Below are positions 1 through 7,673 of a stretch of 64,000 nt of DNA, one piece after another. Every line of letters begins with the position of its first letter. The stretch's first letter is position 1. The stretch is from an uncultured Prevotellaceae bacterium. GTDB lineage: Bacteria > Bacteroidota > Bacteroidia > Bacteroidales > Bacteroidaceae. The translations under genes and the position numbers were made by a program. The DNA is taken from contig CADADN010000006.1 of NCBI GenBank assembly GCA_902786665.1, positions 1-64,000 of the forward strand, in the 5' to 3' direction. The notes under the pieces were generated by a model that worked only from the letters and a program-made list of their open reading frames with translations, did no database searches and was not told where the DNA came from.

Positions 1-28
1 AAAATCAATCCGCCAAATTTTTGACGGA

Positions 29-784
29 TTAATTAGCTGATTTTATGAAAGATTTCAAAAAATATGAATATGTAGTGCTAAATTTTACGTCATCGTAGGT
101 TAAATTAGTACAACACGAAAACGCCCCACTGCCAATCAAAGTAACACTACTTGGAATTTCTATAGTCCTTATTGAACGGCAACCTTTAAAAGCCCAACAA
201 CCAATTTCCTTAACACTGTTAGGTATTTCTATTTCTTCAAGATTCTTACATCCATAAAATGCTTCTTTACCTATTGATTTAATAGTGTTGGGCAGAACCG
301 CTTTTTTTAATTCGTGACAATTGCAAAAAGAGGAATCTTCAAGTTTTTCTAAACCATAAGGAAGAACTATGGATTCAAAGTTACATCCAATAAAGGCATC
401 CGAACCTATTCTTTTAAGAGTTTCTGGAAATGTGAAAGAAACCAAATCAACACACATACCAAATGCTGCATCTCCAATGACTTCAACGCAATTTGGGATA
501 TTGATATCTTTCAAAGAGCAACAAAAATTAAAAGTTAGAGGTTCAATAAAGGTAAGGTGTGATGGAAGATGAACACTAACAAGGTTTTGGCAATATTTAA
601 AAGCCTCACTACCTATTTCAGTCACACTTTCTGGTATGAAAACTGATGTAATTTCTTTGCATCCAAAGAATGCTCCTGAACAAATTTTTAGTATTCCATC
701 AGGAACAACTACGACCCCTTTAAGTCCTTTACTATAACCAATAATTTCATTTTTTGTTGCATTATATTTCAAGAAATCTTCCAT
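29..784 (-). CDS. BspA-like leucine-rich repeat protein (LRR_5)
   Basis: 251 aa made almost wholly of about nine LRR_5 repeats of roughly 23 residues, each with the pattern IPxSVxxIGxxAFxGCxxL. No signal peptide, membrane segment or C-terminal sorting domain is visible, so this copy looks intracellular or released by another route. BspA-type repeats are widespread in Bacteroidales and some mediate host or matrix binding; a specific role cannot be read here. It is followed in the same orientation by a second, secreted LRR protein and lies in an AT-rich stretch unlike the rest of the window, which suggests transfer. Confidence 0.8.
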   Translation of the reverse strand: MEDFLKYNATKNEIIGYSKGLKGVVVVPDGILKICSGAFFGCKEITSVFIPESVTEIGSEAFKYCQNLVSVHLPSHLTFIEPLTFNFCCSLKDINIPNCVEVIGDAAFGMCVDLVSFTFPETLKRIGSDAFIGCNFESIVLPYGLEKLEDSSFCNCHELKKAVLPNTIKSIGKEAFYGCKNLEEIEIPNSVKEIGCWAFKGCRSIRTIEIPSSVTLIGSGAFSCCTNLTYDDVKFSTTYSYFLKSFIKSAN

Positions 785-853
785 AATCCTCTTTTATATA
801 GCCAACTTCTAAAGTACCCACTTTAGATTCAATTCTTGGGTGGGGGAATTGTG

Positions 854-1402
854 TTACTTCGTTACAACTTTTTTGGATGAGCCATCACTATAGAGAATGA
901 TTTGTACTTGCCCATCTTCTCCTTCTTGGATTTTGACACCTTGAATATTGTATCTTCCTACTTCTGTTGCTTCTGAATCAGCATCTTCAAATACTTCATT
1001 GACATTCGTACTTGATGATTCATAAACTTCAATAGATGATAGATTTTCACAACCATCAAAGGCATTATCTCCAATATAACGAACACTTGAAGGTATTCTT
1101 ATTTTTTGGATGTACTTATTCCCTTGAAAAGCACCTTTCATAATAGTAAAAACTCCATCGGGGATTGTATAAGTAGTGACATTCTTGCATTGAGCGAATT
1201 TGACTAAAATATAGGGATAAGTGGAGGCAGAACTATATTCAAATTTATTTACATACAGAACACCATCTATTGTTTCATATTTATACGTACCTTGATATGG
1301 GTTAGCATCTGCACTAACGTAACCATTACTATTTATTGCATTTTGAGCAAAAGCACTAGTAACTAGAGCCATTTGAAACAACATAACTAAGATTTTTTTC
1401 AT
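854..1402 (-). CDS. Secreted short LRR_5 protein
   Basis: 182 aa with a clear N-terminal signal peptide (lysines, then a hydrophobic core, cleavage after AFAQ or nearby), a middle region with one or two BspA-like LRR units (about residues 75-115: IPDGVFTIMKGAF, IPSSVRYIGDNAF) and a C-terminal stretch of about 35 residues (YNIQGVKI then YSDGSSKKVV) that resembles the C-terminal modules of many Prevotella secreted proteins, possibly a type IX sorting signal. It is much shorter than typical BspA proteins, so it may be a reduced member. Upstream of the 251 aa LRR gene in the same orientation. Confidence 0.75.
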   Translation of the reverse strand: MKKILVMLFQMALVTSAFAQNAINSNGYVSADANPYQGTYKYETIDGVLYVNKFEYSSASTYPYILVKFAQCKNVTTYTIPDGVFTIMKGAFQGNKYIQKIRIPSSVRYIGDNAFDGCENLSSIEVYESSSTNVNEVFEDADSEATEVGRYNIQGVKIQEGEDGQVQIILYSDGSSKKVVTK

Positions 1403-1502
1403 AATGTTTTCTTTTTAAATGGTTAAACATTTATCTATTGAATGTATTATAAACAGTTCCATAGCACTGCTATGGGTGGTACCAGATGAGTGATATTGGC
1501 AC

Positions 1503-2654
1503 TTATTTTAGTAGTTTCTGCAATCTTGCTTCCCACCTTTCAATGATAGGAAATGGATTATACAATTCAAATACTCCTTTATAATATGTAATTTTCTTCC
1601 CATTTCTAATTCTTTCATTCACAAAATCTACAGCATCGTATTTTTGTGCTAACTGCATAATATATTCTTTTTGATTCTCTCTAAGTTGTTTAAAATGAGC
1701 AATTGCTAATTTGAGCATTCTTATCTCATCATCTTTAAGTTTTGCCTTACTATAGATTTTTATAAGTCTATCATAAGGGGATGGCATATAATAACCTTCG
1801 GCTATCATTTGTTCAAAAATTTGAACGGCTGCTTTTTGTTCTCCTTTATCTTCAGCTGCTTTAGCTTCATTATCCAATTCCTTAAAATGCCTTTGCACTT
1901 CCCAAATAGGACTTAATATTTTATCAATCTCACGAGAGCTGTATTCATATTTACCAGGGTTGGTATCTCGTTCATAATAGAAATCAAATTCAGGAACTTC
2001 AAGAATTCTTTTCTCCCATATCTCACCCCAATTTTTTGTTGGCACTATGTTTTTGGGGGCAGATGTGATTTCTTTTGTTTCATAAGTCCCATTAAGCATT
2101 GCTAATTTCTTTTGATATCCTGTATCATTAGGGAAATATTCTACTGCTTTAATGAGAATGCGTTTTTCATTCTCAATGTCTTTTAGCTTATGATACAAAA
2201 TAACCAATCTATCAAATTGATGTTTTGCTAGTATTGCTACACCAATGTTGTCTTCGTATAGTTTGACATTCTCTTCGTATGTTAAAATAGCATTATTGAT
2301 ATCTCCAGCTTTTTCAAGTTCAATGCCTCTATTATTAAGACTTGCAGTTTGATTCAATAATAAATCAATACGTTCTCTTCTCTCTTTTTCCAATAATGCC
2401 TTTTCCCATTTTTCTCTAGGATAATAGAAATATGGTTTACCTGACATAATTGCTTTTGCTACTAAAGATGCAAAACTTTTACCATCATATTTTTCTGCAC
2501 AAGAACCGACCTTAATTAGATATGGTTCATCATAATCTTTTATTACAATTTTCATCAAGTCACCATCTACAGATGGCTCATCTTGTTTGCTGATTGAAGA
2601 TTCTTCGGTTGAAGGATCTTTCTTTTTACCAAATATAAAATCTAAGATTCCCAT
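1503..2654 (-). CDS. Hypothetical TPR-like protein
   Basis: 383 aa, no signal peptide. The N-terminus (MGILDFIFGKKK) is a short hydrophobic and basic segment often seen on cytoplasmic Bacteroidetes proteins. Two helical repeat regions resemble tetratricopeptide repeats: about residues 105-185 (NNRGIELEKAGDINNAILTY) and about 265-335 (AAEDKGEQKAAVQIFEQMI). Function is not recognised; a scaffold role is a guess from the repeats. Its start lies 5 bases downstream of the truncated SLOG gene stop, so the two are probably cotranscribed. Confidence 0.65.
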   Translation of the reverse strand: MGILDFIFGKKKDPSTEESSISKQDEPSVDGDLMKIVIKDYDEPYLIKVGSCAEKYDGKSFASLVAKAIMSGKPYFYYPREKWEKALLEKERRERIDLLLNQTASLNNRGIELEKAGDINNAILTYEENVKLYEDNIGVAILAKHQFDRLVILYHKLKDIENEKRILIKAVEYFPNDTGYQKKLAMLNGTYETKEITSAPKNIVPTKNWGEIWEKRILEVPEFDFYYERDTNPGKYEYSSREIDKILSPIWEVQRHFKELDNEAKAAEDKGEQKAAVQIFEQMIAEGYYMPSPYDRLIKIYSKAKLKDDEIRMLKLAIAHFKQLRENQKEYIMQLAQKYDAVDFVNERIRNGKKITYYKGVFELYNPFPIIERWEARLQKLLK

Positions 2655-2659
2655 ATTCC

Positions 2660-2947
2660 TTATATCTTTACTATCTTAATAGGCTTCCCCAGTTGATGGG
2701 CATAATCAATGGTGTATTTTGTCCCCCTAGATTTACCATCCCAAAAGGCTATTAGGCAATCACATTCTTCAACTATCAGCTTGTTCCTAACCAGTGGGGC
2801 AGTTCTACCATACTTGTCATATTCAGGAAGGAATTCAATCAGCTTCAAGTTGTGCTTTTGGGCAAACTCCCTAGCATAGGTATCAGCACCCCTAGCATTC
2901 CAAAGATATGGTAGTGTTTCAATTAGTGTGTCTGAAGCCGGTTGACT
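2660..2947 (-). pseudogene. Truncated SLOG-family (DUF2493/YspA-like) gene
   Basis: The frame is open from 2947 down to the stop at 2660 with no ATG; the first usable start is TTG at 2848. The upstream part of the frame reads NARGADTYAREFAKQ, matching the GGARGAD nucleotide-binding loop of YspA/DUF2493 SLOG proteins, and the C-terminal half (LIAFWDGKSRGTKYTID) is the family's second conserved motif. The beta strand and IGSRN-like motif that should come first are missing; an in-frame TGA (2948-2950) and non-homologous sequence replace them. I read this as an N-terminally deleted remnant, although a TTG-initiated 62 aa product is possible. Confidence 0.6.
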
Positions 2948-2961
2948 TCACGATGCCGTTG

Positions 2962-2969
2962 CAAAGTTA
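2962..2969 (-). promoter_or_regulatory. Putative -7 box before the SLOG remnant
   Basis: On the minus strand this reads TAACTTTG, a match to the Bacteroidetes TAnnTTTG element, pointing at the truncated SLOG/TPR pair. No good -33 TTTG is visible at the expected spacing, so support is modest. Confidence 0.35.
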
Positions 2970-3451
2970 ATTAAAAATTTGACATTGTATCATTATTCGC
3001 TGTTTTTTTATAAATTTGCACCGCAGCCGGACGAGGAAACGGGCTCTGCCGAGGAGCAACCCGCCAACACCAAGGCTTCATCCGCTTCATCCGCGCCAAC
3101 TTCCTCACCAAATGAAGAAACTCAGCGAATATCATTAAACTTATAATGCATATAATTAGTCGTTAATTGGTGCGTACAATCATTTATGATAATTTATGGA
3201 ATAATTTATATGGCAATTCGTGTAAATGGTTCTTAAACATATAATTTTTGGTCATAACCTATCCGAAACATACAAAAAGTATGGTTTCGGATGCATTATA
3301 AATTATATTTCATCCGAAACGCTAAAAAAATGTAGTTTCGGATGCATTATACTTGCATGGTTGAAAAGAAATTATTTTTTTTGCAACGTAAATTTCCACA
3401 TATGTGAGATTCTTCCAAAGATGAACAAGCAATCAGATTCAATATCGCATA
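2970..3451. other. Non-coding stretch with a GC-rich island
   Basis: No convincing gene. About 3018-3110 is a GC-rich island inside AT-rich sequence; it can be read as a short frame rich in Ala, Ser, Pro and Glu, but no family is recognised and it may be a remnant. TAAATTTG at 3011-3018 could be a plus-strand -7 box. Two hairpin repeats at 3261-3351 are listed separately. Confidence 0.5.
3261..3351. repeat. Two direct copies of a hairpin element
   Basis: Each unit has the arms ATCCGAAAC and GTTTCGGAT around a 14-nt AT-rich loop, followed by GCATTATA: unit 1 is 3261-3300 and unit 2 is 3312-3351. The arms, trailer and spacing are conserved while the loops differ, which suggests selection on the stem, either as a protein-binding operator or as an RNA stem-loop, or a small mobile repeat. 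It lies upstream of the small membrane protein at 3452. Confidence 0.6.
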
Positions 3452-3652
3452 ATGAAACTAAAGAAACGAAAAATCAAGTATTCTGTCCTATTTTTCATCT
3501 GTTGGTTTGCCTTTTTGGTCTTACTGGCCGATGGTATCCTGAAATTCCAGACTTTGGCTGGCTATTTCGGGTCGTATGCGTTAGTGGAGATTGTGTTATT
3601 GCTCTTGGTCATTCTACCTACATTGGCGGTTTACACATTCACAAAAGAATAA
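3452..3652 (+). CDS. Small two-helix membrane protein
   Basis: 66 aa with a basic N-terminus (MKLKKRKIK) and two predicted membrane segments (about residues 10-27 and 42-61). No family recognised. A longer frame starting at 3226 covers the same bases in another register but has poor composition and is rejected. The gene sits 85 bases ahead of a larger membrane protein in the same direction, so the two may form a small operon. Confidence 0.45.
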   Translation: MKLKKRKIKYSVLFFICWFAFLVLLADGILKFQTLAGYFGSYALVEIVLLLLVILPTLAVYTFTKE

Positions 3653-3737
3653 CTGCACGAAACTGAACATAAACTTGCTCATTCGATTCATAAAGAAAAA
3701 ATTGTTGAACAGAAGATGAAATAAAACCGACAGCAAA

Positions 3738-4340
3738 ATGAAGAAGTCTGTTATGTATGGCATGGCATTGTTTGCCTTGGTCCTTTTGGGCATTTCCTTT
3801 GTGCCGACACTGTTCCTCGAAGATGGCGACAGGTTGGCCTGGCAACTGAGCAATTGGGCTTGGATACTTGCCTCGATGCTTATCGCCACCATGGGTATCC
3901 TGTTGGCCATCCGTTTCACAAAAGGAAAACGCGTCCTATGGAAAATAATGGGTTGGTCATGCAGTATCTTATTGTCGGTGGCATGTTTGATTAGTCTTTT
4001 TATCGCAATGGCCTGGCACGACGAAAAAATATGGAGTGACGAAGATTATGTCGTTTATTCGGAATACGACGGCTTTATCGACCCCAACATGTTTGTCCTA
4101 TACAAAAGAGACGGTCTGGTCGACAGGCGTATGTACTATCTGAATGGCATCGGTTTCGATGAATTGAAGGAAGCCGATTATTCAATATACAATGAATCAG
4201 ACCTGATAAAAGAAGAGATTGACGCGACGGAATTTGAAAGCAGCAGCGTCTATCATCGTACTGTATTTTATAGATTAAGTGATGGATGTCAATTCAAACA
4301 AGAAGAGAACGATTCGCTTATGAAAGTGATAAAGCATTAG
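3738..4340 (+). CDS. Hypothetical membrane protein
   Basis: 200 aa. Three hydrophobic helices occupy about residues 8-27, 38-60 and 70-92; the remaining hundred residues are soluble, acidic and rich in Tyr and Asp (WSDEDYVVYSEYDGF). The topology suggests an inner membrane protein with a C-terminal domain outside the membrane. No family is recognised. Base composition is closer to the rest of the genome than to the AT-rich block at 1-3000. Confidence 0.6.
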   Translation: MKKSVMYGMALFALVLLGISFVPTLFLEDGDRLAWQLSNWAWILASMLIATMGILLAIRFTKGKRVLWKIMGWSCSILLSVACLISLFIAMAWHDEKIWSDEDYVVYSEYDGFIDPNMFVLYKRDGLVDRRMYYLNGIGFDELKEADYSIYNESDLIKEEIDATEFESSSVYHRTVFYRLSDGCQFKQEENDSLMKVIKH

Positions 4341-4646
4341 ACGTGATTCCGACGATGAAGGAGAATCAAACAACCAAGTCGTCAACATACATTGCAAAAA
4401 CTTCTGCAAATGAAGAAAAGCTAATGAATGTCCACAGATCAAGTGTTTAAAAGAAGATAAAGAAATAGGATGTCCAATTTGTTGTATCATCTTTTAATCA
4501 AAGACCCCACCCCAGCCCCTCCCCTCGAGGGGAGGGGATATGCGCACCGACTGTTGGACAAGACTTCTTGGCATAGAAAGCGAAACGGAATCTTTATGAA
4601 AGAACAAGTTACAAATTGGACACCTTAATAAAGAAAAAGAGGAAAG
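4341..4646. other. Intergenic region holding a MITE-like candidate
   Basis: No gene. It contains a 12-bp inverted repeat pair at 4471-4482 and 4611-4622 that encloses a central perfect palindrome at 4516-4537, listed separately. Confidence 0.5.
4471..4622. repeat. Inverted-repeat-bounded 152-bp element
   Basis: TGTCCAATTTGT at 4471-4482 is the exact reverse complement of 4611-4622. Near the middle, 4516-4537 is a perfect 22-bp palindrome of C/G runs around CTCGAG with no loop. Terminal inverted repeats with a central hairpin and no reading frame resemble a miniature transposable element or a dispersed intergenic repeat. No clear target-site duplication is seen. Confidence 0.4.
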
Positions 4647-5720
4647 ATGACTATTGTTTCATTCATCATTTTTGGTGTTATTGCCTTGCTCATTGCCATT
4701 GTTCCCGGAATCCCGATACAGGCAAAAGCATACTTCAGATTTACAGTTCTGTCGCTCTTCTGCCTGTCACTGGCAGCATGCAGCGAAGACGACGATGAAG
4801 AAGAGAATCCTCAGAAGGTGGCACGCTGGGAGTGTATCCTGTTTGGCTCATATCCTGCCAACGAGGTGGTCAGCGGCAATTTCAGTGCCGTGGAAGACTA
4901 TGCACTGGAAGAAGGTGATGTGATTGTTGATGCCACGCTCTACACCCTGTTGGAAAATGCCGAGTGGACGGACAACGACACGGAGATTGACGGCAAGCGC
5001 TACCATAGGCTCAACGCCACGGATGCCGTGAGCCATTCCGACAACCGCGCCCAACATTATCGGTGGACGGACACAGAAGCGTGGCACTACTTTGCCTATG
5101 CACCCATCAAATGGCGCATCCTAAAGCAGACGGGCGACAGTGCCTTGCTGCTGGCAGACCGGATGCCCGACACCCATCCTTTCAACGACACCTACACCGA
5201 CACCAGTTGGAGCACCTGCTCCCTGCGCAGATGGTTGAACAGCGAATTCCTCAGCAGAGCCTTCACGGATTCAGAGATGGAAGCCATCGTGGAGACTGAT
5301 GTCAAGAACGCCGCCAATTACTATTTCGGCACTGACTGCGGTCCCGACACGAAAGACCGCGTATTCATCCTCTCCGAAAGTGAAACCTTCTCGTCGCCAC
5401 TGGCCGTAGAGTACGGCTTCAGCAACAGCGACAGCGGAAGCGACCCGGCCCGCCGTTTCCGTTCCACGCTCTATGCGAAGTGCCGGGGAGCCTGGTGGTC
5501 GCCCGTGGAGCGCTATCGCGGTGTCTCTTTCTGGTTCATGCGCTCCATCGGCTATACGAAGGCCAATGTCGTGTATGTCGGTGAGTCGGGCGACACATAC
5601 AACCGTGGCATCGTGGTCACCTGCAACGATGCCGCCGTCCTGCCTGCCATCACCCTCGACCTCTCAAGAGCCGACTATCAGAAAGCCGCACCTGTCTACG
5701 CTACCGATATTCTCAAATAA
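4647..5720 (+). CDS. DUF6273 lipoprotein, copy 1
   Basis: 357 aa. A lipobox (LSLAAC, Cys about residue 45) is followed by an acidic linker and then a DUF6273 domain: FGSYPANEVV about 67-76, YAPIKWRIL about 151-159, a LRRWLNSEF segment about 192-200 and RRFRSTLYAKCRGAWW about 271-286. The domain is known from many Bacteroidetes and Firmicutes surface proteins but has no assigned reaction. The predicted start gives an unusually long pre-lipobox segment with an extra hydrophobic stretch, so a later non-ATG start is possible. Three bases separate it from its paralogue. Confidence 0.75.
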   Translation: MTIVSFIIFGVIALLIAIVPGIPIQAKAYFRFTVLSLFCLSLAACSEDDDEEENPQKVARWECILFGSYPANEVVSGNFSAVEDYALEEGDVIVDATLYTLLENAEWTDNDTEIDGKRYHRLNATDAVSHSDNRAQHYRWTDTEAWHYFAYAPIKWRILKQTGDSALLLADRMPDTHPFNDTYTDTSWSTCSLRRWLNSEFLSRAFTDSEMEAIVETDVKNAANYYFGTDCGPDTKDRVFILSESETFSSPLAVEYGFSNSDSGSDPARRFRSTLYAKCRGAWWSPVERYRGVSFWFMRSIGYTKANVVYVGESGDTYNRGIVVTCNDAAVLPAITLDLSRADYQKAAPVYATDILK

Positions 5721-5723
5721 ATC

Positions 5724-6812
5724 ATGGACATCAAGACAAAGACCTACACCTGTCTCGCATGGCTGTTGATACTGGGAACAGTGACAACGGCTTGCCACAA
5801 AGACGACGACGTGGATGACAGCGTACCCTCCAGCGAGGGGCGACATACCGGTGATGCCTATCAGAACCTGAACAGTCCCTGGGTGAAGGATTCCGACAAG
5901 AAGACTCACTATACACGTTGGGAGTGCATCCTGTTTGGCTCATATCCTGCCAACGAGGTGGTCAACGGCAGTTTCAACGCTGTGGACGACTATGCGCTGG
6001 CCTCTGACGATGTGATTGCGGACGCCACGCTCTACAGCCGACTGGAGAATGCCGAATGGGCAGATGACGACACGGAGATTGACGGCAAGCGCTATCACCG
6101 GCTGAAAGGTTCAGGAGCAGTGACCTGTTCCACAGACCGCGAGCAACACTATCGATGGACAGACCCGGATGCCTGGCACTTTTTCGCCTATGCACCCATC
6201 AAATGGCGCATTCTCAAAATCAGCGGCACCAAGGCTGTGCTGCTGGCTGACCGCATGCCCGACACCCATCCCTTCCACAACGAGGATGAGGATGTGAACT
6301 GGAGTGGAAGCGACCTGCGCCAGTGGCTGAACAGTGATTTTCTCAACCGCGCCTTTTCTGAGACAGAGCGCCAAGCCATTGAAGCGACCAACGTGGAAAA
6401 CTCGCCCAACGCCCAATATGGCACCTACTGCGGACCCGACACGCATGACTATGTGTTCATCCTCTCCAACAAAGAGGTGTTCGCCTCACCGCTGGCATCG
6501 GACTATGGTTTTTACGCCGGCAGCGGCATCGACGACCCTGCCCGCCGTTTTCGTTCGACGCTCTATGCCAAGTGCCGTGGTGCCTGGTGGTCGTCGGTCG
6601 TGAACTATCGCGGCAACTCTTTCTGGTTCATGCGCACCAACGGCTATACGCCCAGCAACATCACCTACGTCTGCGACTTTGGCTATCTGTATAACCAAGG
6701 GACGGCAGTCACCTGCGACGATGCCGCCGTACTGCCGGCCATTACAGTAGATTTGACAAAAGCAAATTACCAGAAAGCCTCGCCTGTCGCATCCACAGAC
6801 GTGAACAACTAA
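5724..6812 (+). CDS. DUF6273 lipoprotein, copy 2
   Basis: 362 aa with a standard lipoprotein signal (lipobox TVTTAC, Cys about residue 24) and the same DUF6273 domain as the preceding gene. Long blocks are nearly identical (ECILFGSYPANEVV, AYAPIKWRIL, DDPARRFRSTLYAKCRGAWW), while the N-terminal linker and several loops differ. This is a tandem duplication in one operon. It ends before a pair of strong hairpins that separate it from the convergent amidase-like gene. Confidence 0.8.
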   Translation: MDIKTKTYTCLAWLLILGTVTTACHKDDDVDDSVPSSEGRHTGDAYQNLNSPWVKDSDKKTHYTRWECILFGSYPANEVVNGSFNAVDDYALASDDVIADATLYSRLENAEWADDDTEIDGKRYHRLKGSGAVTCSTDREQHYRWTDPDAWHFFAYAPIKWRILKISGTKAVLLADRMPDTHPFHNEDEDVNWSGSDLRQWLNSDFLNRAFSETERQAIEATNVENSPNAQYGTYCGPDTHDYVFILSNKEVFASPLASDYGFYAGSGIDDPARRFRSTLYAKCRGAWWSSVVNYRGNSFWFMRTNGYTPSNITYVCDFGYLYNQGTAVTCDDAAVLPAITVDLTKANYQKASPVASTDVNN

Positions 6813-6818
6813 ACTAAT

Positions 6819-6886
6819 TTAACGGCCTGGGAGCGCACGCTCCCAAGCCGTTAAAGACCTCTGGAGACGGGATTCCTCCCGTCTCC
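6819..6886. terminator. Double hairpin, probable bidirectional terminator
   Basis: Hairpin 1: TTAACGGC (6819-6826) pairs with 6847-6854 and GGGAGCG (6829-6835) with 6838-6844. Hairpin 2: GGAGACGGGA (6863-6872) pairs with 6877-6886. They sit between convergent genes (DUF6273 copy 2 and the amidase-like gene), as expected for termination from both sides, although no long T tract follows. Confidence 0.55.
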
Positions 6887-6945
6887 ACGATATAGGGATG
6901 GTGGACAATCAAGCCATGTTGGATGCCAGCAAGTGAGCAATGGCC

Positions 6946-7467
6946 CTATGCTTTCACTGCATCCATCATCCGTTGGTACACCTCCGAGCCGGAGAGCGAT
7001 TTCATCCAACTCTTGCAAGTTTCAACCTTCTGGCAAAAGTCTTCAAAGGGGAAGTTCGCCCCTGGACCGGCTTTCTCTTTTGACAAATCACATTGTCTGA
7101 CAACCTTGGCGTTATCGTATGAGAGACTCAGCAGGGCGACGAGCATGACGGCGGCGTCTTCCTGCTTCTTGTTCATCTGTTCCTTGTTGAAGTCACCTTC
7201 GAAGCAAATACCAACCGACTCCTTGTTGTACCCATGCATATGGGCACCTACAGCCCAGACAGGACGCGCCTCGAAGATTTCACCATCCTTGTCGATGAAA
7301 AAGTGGTAGCCGCAGCCTGCCCAGCCCTTGTTGAGATGCCATTGATGCACGTCCTTGGCTGTATGGCGGGAGACCACCTCGGAGTGGTGAATAACAACAT
7401 ACTTTGTGGCGTGGTCGCCACGACGCTCCATTTCTTCCTTAAAACTCAAATTGATGTTGTGTAACAT
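6946..7467 (-). CDS. Amidase_2/PGRP-fold protein, zinc site degenerate
   Basis: 173 aa, no signal peptide. The fold of N-acetylmuramoyl-L-alanine amidases is clear: VIHHSE (His27, first zinc ligand), GWAGCGYHFFI (Tyr54), GAHMHGYNKESVGICFEGDF (74-93). In active enzymes the last two zinc ligands are a His in a GHRD-type motif and a Cys in ACPG. Here these read RQCD (Gln125) and AGPG (Gly134), so both appear lost. It may bind peptidoglycan without cutting it, or use Cys126 in an altered site. Small Bacteroides amidases of this class often sit in phage or toxin-immunity contexts; none is seen here. Confidence 0.75.
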   Translation of the reverse strand: MLHNINLSFKEEMERRGDHATKYVVIHHSEVVSRHTAKDVHQWHLNKGWAGCGYHFFIDKDGEIFEARPVWAVGAHMHGYNKESVGICFEGDFNKEQMNKKQEDAAVMLVALLSLSYDNAKVVRQCDLSKEKAGPGANFPFEDFCQKVETCKSWMKSLSGSEVYQRMMDAVKA

Positions 7468-7584
7468 AGACTTAAATATTTTATTGGGTCAATAATATAC
7501 TTTTTACAATGAAAAGCCCTGTATTTCCATGAATCACGAAAGCCATGGAGCCACATGATTTCTTGGAAATGATGGAAAAGTGTA

Positions 7585-7592
7585 CAAATTTA
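7585..7592 (-). promoter_or_regulatory. Putative -7 box for the amidase-like gene
   Basis: Reads TAAATTTG on the minus strand, about 120 bases before the start codon. A possible -33 CAAA lies at 7615-7618 at slightly long spacing. Confidence 0.3.
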
Positions 7593-7624
7593 AGGAAAAA
7601 GCATGAATTCTCGACAAAAAAATG

Positions 7625-7632
7625 TAATTTTG
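7625..7632 (+). promoter_or_regulatory. Putative -7 box for the YifB-type gene
   Basis: TAATTTTG, about 40 bases before the ATG at 7674, matches TAnnTTTG. No strong -33 element is visible. Confidence 0.4.
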
Positions 7633-7673
7633 TCAGTTGAAAGCTATTCTTCCCAAGAATACCACCAGAGCCC

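Noticed and set aside
3226-3666. 146-codon frame overlapping the hairpin repeats
   Set aside because: It reads through the repeat units, and the two-helix protein in the other frame is a better gene.
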